Assembly: GCA_025738555.1 (NCBI GenBank)
Contig: JAOVFP010000013.1
Coordinates: forward strand, 3,658,001-3,722,000
Length of the DNA stretch: 64,000 nt
Direction: 5' to 3'
From: Cyathus striatus
Taxonomy: Eukaryota; Basidiomycota; Agaricomycetes; Agaricales; Nidulariaceae
In this document: one piece after another, positions 57,501 to 64,000 of the stretch
Position numbering within the stretch: position 1 is the first letter of the stretch
How the letters are laid out: the number at the start of each line of letters is the position of its first letter
Notes under the pieces: generated by a model
The model's database searches: none
Told to the model about the DNA's origin: nothing
Seen by the model: the letters and a program-made list of their open reading frames with translations, nothing else
Made by a program: the position numbers and the translations under genes

Positions 57501-59718
57501 GAGGCCTACCCATCCCAGGATTTGGGGTGGTGGGGTCCCTGGGCAGAGTCTAGGATTTGGCATGAAGCGCAAAGCGGTTCTTCCCCCTTCGGTGAGCTCT
57601 TCTTCTGCGAGGAAAAAGTCGCGGCTCGGCACGAGTCAACAAAATGCCCCCTCCACCTCGACTGCATCAGAGAAACCGCGGGAGGAACAAACAAGGCCGA
57701 AAAGGAGAAGAATATACACTGACGATTCGGATCTTTTCCTTTGCGCATTGCATGCAGGGTGGATATCGTGGCCTGGTGCGAGCTTGGCGCGCGCTAAAGG
57801 CCGGGACCTCCGCGTTGAAGTGAAGGTTATGCGCTGTGTCGGCGCAGGGAGGGATTCAGTTTTCATCAGTGGAATTCAGGGTATCCATGGGGAGAGTAGT
57901 GTGCGCAGAGAAGAGGTGGTGGGAAGGTTTATTGGTGGGCGCGGAGAGAAGAGTTGGAATTTGCGCGGGAGGATGGGGATGTTAAGGAGTGAGGCTATTG
58001 ACGTGCCTCCTGAGGATGACGAGGTGGATGCGGGTGTAGATGATGGGGAAGAGGGGGAAGACGAGGATGGAAGGGGATTGATTAGTGCTGGGTGGGGTGC
58101 GGGACATGATGGTGCTGCCATTGAGATTGTTGCTGCTGAGTTTGTCGAGGTTGGTTATTTCACGTTTTGTTTTGAAAATATGTAGCTGACAGAATGTTTA
58201 GAAAGGTACCGCGCGTTCGTCGCCTTCCCTTGGTCGGCGTAATCGCTCGCAGCGGCTTTTGGAGTATGCGGAGAGACGCGCGAGTGTCCTTAATAAACCC
58301 ATCTTGCGGCTTGCAGGGCGGAAGAGGCGGCGCGGGTGGGACTGGCCTCCGACTCGGCGTGGACTTGCCAATGCGACTGTGCTGGATGTTATCCCTGAAA
58401 TGGAGGGGGATGAGGAAGAGCAGGAGGAAGAGGAGCATGAAAGAGAACGGAGGGATGAGGTGGAGGAGAGGGAGTTGATGCGTGTTCGGACGGTCGTGTT
58501 TGGCACTGGTCAGGCGGGAGATTTAAGGCTTGGGTATGTTTCTCTCCTTCAACACACGGTTTATTTGGTGGCTGATATATTTAACTACACAGGTACAAAT
58601 ACATCCCGTCGATGGTTAAAGAGATGCTTTTCCCCTCCCCGCCTGAGCCTGTTGAATCCAGGCCTACAAAGCGCCGTCGTACGAATGAAAGCCCTGAGCG
58701 AGATGTGTCTATGGACATTGATGAGCCTTCGCAGGAGACCAGTCCAGTGGAATTTAAGCCTATCATTCTGGAGACGGCGAAAGAGAGTTATTTGCTTTCT
58801 GCTAGTGCGCCTTCGGATGGGAGAAGGTATGATATTTCGTTGATATTGGAGACGGAAGTCGTGGAAGAACCTGAGCACGTTCCTGGGTCTGAACTGGTGG
58901 CTGAAGAGGGTCAGCAGCAGGAGGAGTCGAAGATGGAGGAGGATAAGCCAAAGGAATGTGTGGAGATGGAGGAGAAAGAGAAAGAATCTACTCTCGCCCC
59001 TGCGCCTGCACCTGTTCCGGAGGAAGATAAACCGGCGTTTCCTGATGTGCCATCAGGTGAAACTGGCGAATCTCAAGCAAAACCTGCACCCACTACTTCT
59101 CCTGATACACTTCCTACTGCCGCTCAAGAATCCCCAGCTGCAGTGCCTGCTTCTGAGGCTGAGAAGCCTAATGAAGCTACTGTACTCCCCTTGACCACAC
59201 CAAATTCTCAAGTTGATCCTCCAGCAGGTCCCGGCTCCGACAAGGGTAGTACTTCTAGTACTGAAGAAGGCGAGATTCGCGATTCGCCTGAGCCAATGCT
59301 AGAGAGGGCTCCTACGCCTCGAGTTACTACTGCGTCTGAGATTGTTGTTGAGCCCGTTCCCGAGGTTCAAGCTGAAAAGTCGCTTTCGCCTGTTACTGTT
59401 GCTTCTCCAGCTCTTGTTGAACCTGCTGATACGCCCGCCAGTCCTGATGCAGAAAATTCTTCAACTCCACCACCGGAAGTGGCTAGTGATGTCCCGATGG
59501 AACCAGCTGAAATGCCGTCTGCGATCCTTGAAGTCGATGCTGCGTCGAAATCTTACGCTGTGCAAGTACTGCAACAAAACCTTACTGAAAATATGTTTAG
59601 ATTTACGGAGGAAGGGATTACCATTATCGATGGCTCATCTTCTGAGAGTATGGAAACGGAGTGGTTGATTCAGGTCAAGTGCTGGAAGTGGGGTTCGAGT
59701 TTGAGGAAGAATTTCTAA
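54561..59718 (+). CDS. rxt3: Rxt3-type subunit of the Rpd3L histone deacetylase complex, with long Arg-Glu repeats
   Basis: Probable nuclear subunit of the Rpd3L complex (yeast Rxt3), acting in transcriptional repression. Start MNVAKLLQDSPSDDASRRRQ at 54561. Exon 1 holds a first RE/RD repeat block, then Pro-rich sequence. Exon 2 (from 55743) adds RE blocks, a His/Gln/Pro-rich stretch and the Rxt3 core: TIHLGTFVFPKLPFPYLFDL, VEVRAVVVIPCGSIP, RRRIYTDDSDLFLCALHAGW and GRDLRVEVKVMRCVG. Exon 3 (SLGRRNRSQRLLEYAERRAS, RTVVFGTGQAGDLRLG) splices near 58534-58592 to YKYIPSMVKEMLFPSPPEP. The last exon includes KESYLLSASAPSDGRRYDI, a long acidic Pro/Ser/Glu tail and a conserved end around YAVQVLQQNLTENMFRFTEE. 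Total about 1,650 residues, far longer than yeast Rxt3. Only the C-terminal half is conserved. Confidence 0.85.
54630..54768 (+). repeat. Polypurine repeat encoding Arg-Glu/Asp runs, block 1
   Basis: The coding strand is almost pure purine (repeats such as GAGAGGGAGAGGGATAGG) and encodes alternating Arg and Glu/Asp. The block is in frame inside the rxt3 gene. Confidence 0.9.
55930..56250 (+). repeat. Polypurine repeat encoding Arg-Glu runs, block 2
   Basis: A second, longer block of alternating Arg/Glu within exon 2 of rxt3, mixing AGA, AGG, CGA and CGC codons with GAG/GAA. The codon mixing suggests selection on the protein rather than only microsatellite slippage. Confidence 0.88.
56720..56990 (+). 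repeat. Polypurine repeat encoding Arg-Glu/Asp runs, block 3
   Basis: Third RE/RD block of rxt3 (REREREREKKKPS at its centre), followed shortly by another charged run (KDRDREQRDREREREREQRD). Confidence 0.88.
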
Positions 59719-59857
59719 TGTGTTTATTGGGCGTCTGATGTACGACAATGCTAACGATGGAGAGATGTTTTATATGATATGTAAGATTTGTTGATCGTAC
59801 CGTTTAATGAATAACCTAAGAGGCGGCGGACTAATGATACTTTTGTGTGTCGGCATA

Positions 59858-60401
59858 TTATGCTGGCCAAACAACCATATAGACATATGGAATTCCTAGT
59901 AAATCCGGCTCTTGACTCTCCTCGTATGTAGGAAGCCCTGGATGTTGCTTCATCCTCTCGTAGTCAAGACGAACTTTGTCGATACTTTTGGTTGAGCCGT
60001 CGAGGTATATCAAAAGCGGAAGTACATGAGCCATCATATAACACGATTGATGCAGCGACATGCCTGCTTTGGCCTATCATACCCCTAAAAAACAACAGCG
60101 CAAAGTCTGCCCTCATTGGATACTTTGTTGGATACTTTGTTTCGCATTTACCAATACATATCGGGCTGCCGAAATGATGCAAGGCAAACAATAGGCACCA
60201 GAGATGTTCGCACTGCTGTATATACTGGTGATCCCGGTCGTTATGTTTCACACTCGGACATTCAGGGTGTATGTCATCGCAGTAATAAACTGTTGGTTCG
60301 ATATAGTTTTTAGGCCTGGGTTCAGGAGGTGGCTTTCTTCGCAAAAATGTGGAAAAGCATGACAAGATCGCATTGAACATGGTGGTTGGGATTATAGTCA
60401 A
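59858..60401 (-). CDS. Small hypothetical protein
   Basis: Not recognised. From about 60401 or the internal ATG at 60380 the frame reads MFNAILSCFSTFLRRKPPPEPRPKNYIEPTVYY, a hydrophobic N-terminal segment followed by a basic Pro-rich patch. A downstream segment in another frame (LPLLIYLDGSTKSIDKVRLD, QHPGLPTYEESQEPDLLGIP) looks protein-like, including a possible PPxY-type LPTYEE motif, and ends WPA at 59858. An intron must join the two, but I could not fix the splice sites. It could be a small membrane-associated protein or a chance pair of frames. Confidence 0.35.
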
Positions 60402-60627
60402 AATTCGATCGCGCCAATCGAGAGTCGAAATTTATCCTTTCCCCCCAGGCTGGCATGAGCTTATTACAAAACAGTAATTACGAAAGATAAAATTATAAGA
60501 ATAATCAGTATATTGTTTCCATCAAGTTCCTGTTACATCGAGCTACAAAAATCAGATACGATACATTACAATGCATCAAGCGCAGAATGGAGTCGCAGCC
60601 ACGATATTGAAATACTGGTGAGACTAG

Positions 60628-62051
60628 TTAACAGAAGTGGGTGATCGAGGTTGCCATTGCGCTTACACTAAGATGAGCAACATCTATTCCAGCTGATGGA
60701 ATAGAGTCCGAGCAAGTGGGGTCTTCACCATCTGCGGCGCATTGCTTGGTCGTAGCGGGTGACGCTGGGTCAAGAAACTGGAAGAACTCAACGCCTAAAG
60801 CGGGGAATCAGGTATCAGAAAGGTTCATCATGAACAACTTACCATGATGTCTATACCCGAGCGACTGGGGAATAATGGTAGGTACACTACGATTTAAAAA
60901 GTGAGAAGGCAAAGTATGTGAATGGGAAACCATATTACCCGTCAATCGTGTGGACCGCTGCATGATTTTTGAATATCAGTGGCCAAGTTAATTTGATGTG
61001 TATCACATACCTCTGAACGCCTTGTTTCCGAATTGTTGGTTGATAAAAAATGCGCCAGTCGGGTTGAAGGTCCGTGGCTAAAATGGGTTTATAAATATAT
61101 TCTCTACTGATTCACTACTAATCGTTACCTGGCCATAAGTGAACATACGAACAGAACTGTGACTCTGTGAGCTAAAAGTATCTAAAGAACGCTAAAATAC
61201 ATTTCGCACCTGCCAGGGAAGTTCTGCTGCAGAGAGATTCCAGCCAAACTAGACAACGCACCACCCAGAGAATGACCCGTGGAGACAAGACTGTAACCGG
61301 GATGAGCGGCGAGTTGCGACTTAACGGTTGAAATGACCGTGTTTGCGACCGAGTTCCATCTGTTGACCGTAAGTAAAGATAAATTCCTTAAAATAGGTAT
61401 TTACGCGGTTAAAAAGCCAGTGTGGGCTAGAGATCCGGCTACAAGAAACCTATTAGCATATGTATATCCGTTTAGGAGATATAATATTACACGGTGCATT
61501 GACACCAGGAGAAACAAATGGAATCAGCAATAGCTCTGCATCTATCAGGAAATCGGTTGGCGAGGTACTGCATGCTTCGTTAGAAAACGAATTAACGGAT
61601 TTGCGTAGGTCTCACCTCCCTCTAAGAGACACCACAATCTCTTTCTTATTATCGTCACGAGCAATGAAGCCTTGCGTGTCCGTAACCACATTGTTGATCT
61701 AAATGCTGTTCAACCAACGGCGAGACGTGTTCTTAAACCGAAGTATTACCATCGTGACTAGCGTGTTTCCGTTGGGCTTTGGACACACGAGGGAATAGGC
61801 GGAAGAGGCATCTGCGAGAGATATCAACTGTGAGCATCTGCATATATACAAGGGTGGCAGCACTCACATTGGAAGTAGAATACCAGGTCATTGAATGTAT
61901 CTTAAGGATAATGAGTGCCAATTAGCAGACGAGTGAGATAGTAAGTACCCTGAGCGATCGCTCGCTTGTCAAGCTTCGTCAGGTCCCCTAGAGGGGAAGC
62001 AACAACGCTCAAGGCGGAGAACAAGGCGACAAAGATGGAGGAGAAGCGCAT
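60628..62051 (-). CDS. Secreted class-3 lipase (triacylglycerol lipase)
   Basis: Extracellular alpha/beta-hydrolase likely cleaving triacylglycerols or related esters. Start MRFSSIFVALFSALSVVAS at 62051, a signal peptide, then PLGDLTKLDKR (Kex2-like KR). Exons join as INNVVTDTQGFIARDDNKKE, IVVSLRGSTSPTDFLIDAEL, VHIGFLTAWNSVANTVISTV, GYSLVSTGHSLGGALSSLAG (nucleophilic Ser in GHSLGG), ISLQQNFPG, RVHTIDGVPTIIPQ (candidate catalytic Asp) and GYRHHGVEFFQF (candidate His). The terminal exon ends SAMATSITHFC at 60628, with cysteines consistent with disulfides. The gene is split into about ten short exons. The proposed S-T junction in the RGSTSP segment uses an acceptor at about 61568. Confidence 0.88.
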
Positions 62052-62847
62052 GCTACTAGATCAACGCAAAGCACAAAGAGGGTTGTGCTGAAGACATTAG
62101 TATACACGTCAGTGCCTTTTATACCCTGTATTTCGCGCATGCGCGACGAAGCGTGCAGAAGAGCATGAATATCAATATCAGGGAGAGCTTCCTCATCACA
62201 CCGAAGGTTGCTTAGCGCATCTGGATGCAATTGTGTGAGAATGGCGGATGTCATGTCGGCAGCAAAGTCCTATGAAGAAAAAATAATTAAAGCTTCCAGA
62301 GCCCAGGAAACAAGGGCGGCTGCACTTGATAATCTATTCTCGTCATGAACCTCTCGCATTGAAGTTCAACGGTTTGGAAAATGCTTGTGCAATTCACCTG
62401 CTTGTAGGCAAACGTAAGTAGCAGTGATATAGTATTTTCGCTTCATCATTCGACAAATCAGAAGACATGGGTGCATATGCGTTCAAGGGAATGCTGGTCG
62501 GAAAACATTCACCGGTGCCTGCTATAGGAAGGGGTGGCTAAAGATGGTAAACTGCGGAACATTTAAATGACTTAAGTTAAGAAACGAGGATGTGAGTGAG
62601 AAAACGCACATGTCAAAAATCTAATAATATATCCTAAACTGGTGCAGTCGACAATAATTAGGTCCTCGGAATCGTTCTGTGGAGTGGTCGCTGTGATGGT
62701 AAACCTATCAGGTGGTTCCCTCGAGCAATAAAGAAAAGAGTGCGAGTAGCCATAAAACCGAAAGCAGAAAACCAATAAATTCGTTCTCCACGCAGTGAAA
62801 GTACAATACATCCAGAATAAATAAGTCAACGTTCGAAGTATGCCAAT
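62052..62847. promoter_or_regulatory. Intergenic region upstream of the lipase
   Basis: About 800 bp containing the lipase promoter and the ALG5 3' UTR. Short minus-strand frames here show no domain. No feature called. Confidence 0.4.
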
Positions 62848-64000
62848 CTAAGAGGATTTTATCTTTGCAGGGGAGGCTTTCCATCGGCCCAATAAATGAT
62901 TAGCTCTGACAATCAAGAGGTCCCGCAACATTTGCACGGAAGCGGTGATCACGTTCAGCTTGCTTCCCGGTACCTCGTGCCACTGAATAGGTACTTCAGC
63001 TACGGGTATACGAAGTTGCTTGGCAAGTAAAAGAAGTTCGACGTCGAATATCCATGTAGGAAGATGTTGAGCTGGAAATATCTGCTGGGCAGCCGCACGT
63101 GAAAACAGCTTGAATCCGCACTGAGTGTCTCGGATGTGTCCAACGCCGACAATGCGGAGAACCGTGTGCAATCCATACATAAGAATATTGCGGAGGAGCG
63201 ATCGCTGAAAGGGAAGTCAGAAAGCAATTGAGTAACATACAGTCATGAGATCGTACTTTGACCACGGCTTCAGTATTAACGAGATGAGCACGGCTACCGA
63301 CGACGACACCGGGTGTATTGCTAGGCGCAATTGCATCCATCTCTCCCCAGAGAGATTCCAAATCTTCAAACCGACTTGCACCGTCCGCGTCTGCCATAAG
63401 AAGGCGTTCTCCGCTGCTATAAAGCATTCCATGCCTTACAGCACCTCCTTTTCCGATGTTTTTCGCCAAGGTGACGACTTTGATGTCGCACTCTGGGTAC
63501 TTTGCAGCAAGGTCTAGGGACGCGGCAGAAGTACCATCGCTTGAGCCATCGTCAACGATGAGTATCTCGTATGTACGCTTCGTCTTCAGCGATTTTAGGT
63601 GATCAATGGTTGCTTCCATCATTACTGGTAATCTCTCGGTTTCATTGTACGCCGGAACCACAACGGTAAGATCGACTTTGCTAGGTTCTGACAGTGAGGT
63701 GAGGGGTAAAGGCTTCGACCGTGATTTGTTAGAGCGATATCTCTTTTCCGAATCGTGAGTTACGATTGCTGGCGGTGACCAGAATACCAATACTGTATAC
63801 AACTAGATTTCGTCAGCAACACGTCAACAAGCTTGAAATTAGATGAAAGCTTCAGAGCAAGGGGATGTTCCCCGACCCAAAGATAGATGTCGTCGTCGCC
63901 ATGGCGCACAATCCGAGGATTGGCCCGCGGCTCATAGAACAAGGATGAAAGGGTAGTCATCATCATAGAATACGCAGAAGCTATACTCACAGCGACGAAC
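62848..64000 (-). CDS. ALG5: Dolichyl-phosphate beta-glucosyltransferase ALG5, 5' end beyond the window
   Basis: ER-membrane family-2 glycosyltransferase that transfers glucose from UDP-glucose to dolichyl phosphate, the donor for the last steps of N-glycan precursor assembly. Landmarks: KVDLTVVVPAYNETERLPVM, RTYEILIVDDGSSDGT (nucleotide-sugar DDGSSDG), TLAKNIGKGGAVRHGML, ERLLMADADGASRFEDLE (DAD metal-binding), VVVGSRAHLVNTEAVVK joined to RSLLRNILMYGLHTVL, RIVGVGHIRDTQCGFKLFSR, IFDVELLLLAKQ, VAEVPIQWHEVPGSK and C-terminus KASPAKIKSS at 62848. The upstream exon at the edge (FVA) is joined to LYTVLVFWSPP by an intron at 63803-63990, 188 bp and much longer than most here. The start and the N-terminal TM anchor lie to the right of the window. 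Confidence 0.93.

Noticed and set aside
62009..62254. 81-codon minus-strand frame overlapping the lipase start
   Set aside because: It overlaps the lipase signal-peptide exon in another frame and lies in its promoter. No domain is recognisable.

Overview
The window looks like nuclear DNA of a mushroom-type basidiomycete (Agaricomycetes). Genes are close together, often 60-500 bp apart, and are cut by many introns of about 45-70 bp with GTRNGT donors and YAG acceptors. The proteins (Rom2-type Rho GEFs, Rxt3, Trm140, Mak11, mitochondrial GatA, secreted GH5 mannanase, class-3 lipase) are fungal, and several hypothetical families resemble ones common in Agaricomycetes. No virus, plasmid or bacterial signature was seen. 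Family names rest on motif recognition alone.

Layout: 0-3.3 kb has the end of a Pro/Ser-rich hypothetical gene, an ornithine-cyclodeaminase-family gene and an intron-containing tRNA-Asn(GTT) with a decayed inverted half-copy beside it. 3.6-28.5 kb is bracketed by two same-strand paralogues of a large Rho1-type GEF (N-terminal low-complexity region, DEP, two consecutive DH domains, PH, CNH). Between them are a ZNF511-like zinc-finger gene, a KHDC4-like splicing factor, the PP2A A subunit, a tandem pair of four-TM proteins and an S/T-rich single-pass membrane protein. 29-42 kb is housekeeping: Trm140/METTL2, an amino acid permease, GPATCH1, Mak11 and GatA. 42-51.5 kb is accessory: a secreted GH5 mannanase, then three tandem 7-TM paralogues with a small TIR element (about 1 kb, TA-flanked) and a 236-bp repeat between the second and third. 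51.5-54.5 kb has no gene I can support. 54.5-64 kb has a very large Rxt3 homologue with extraordinary Arg-Glu repeats, a small hypothetical gene, a secreted lipase and the C-terminal part of ALG5.

Functional links: Rom2-type GEFs activate Rho1 in cell-wall-integrity signalling, and a possible wall-sensor-like membrane protein sits between the two copies; that link is only inference. Several neighbours act in RNA or translation biology (tRNA-Asn, Trm140, GatA, Mak11, GPATCH1, KHDC4), with no sign of co-regulation beyond shared divergent promoters.

An important caveat: at least five otherwise good genes are each broken by one apparent single-base frameshift, several at homopolymers or GC runs. 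This suggests residual assembly indels, although real decay of duplicated copies is possible for some.
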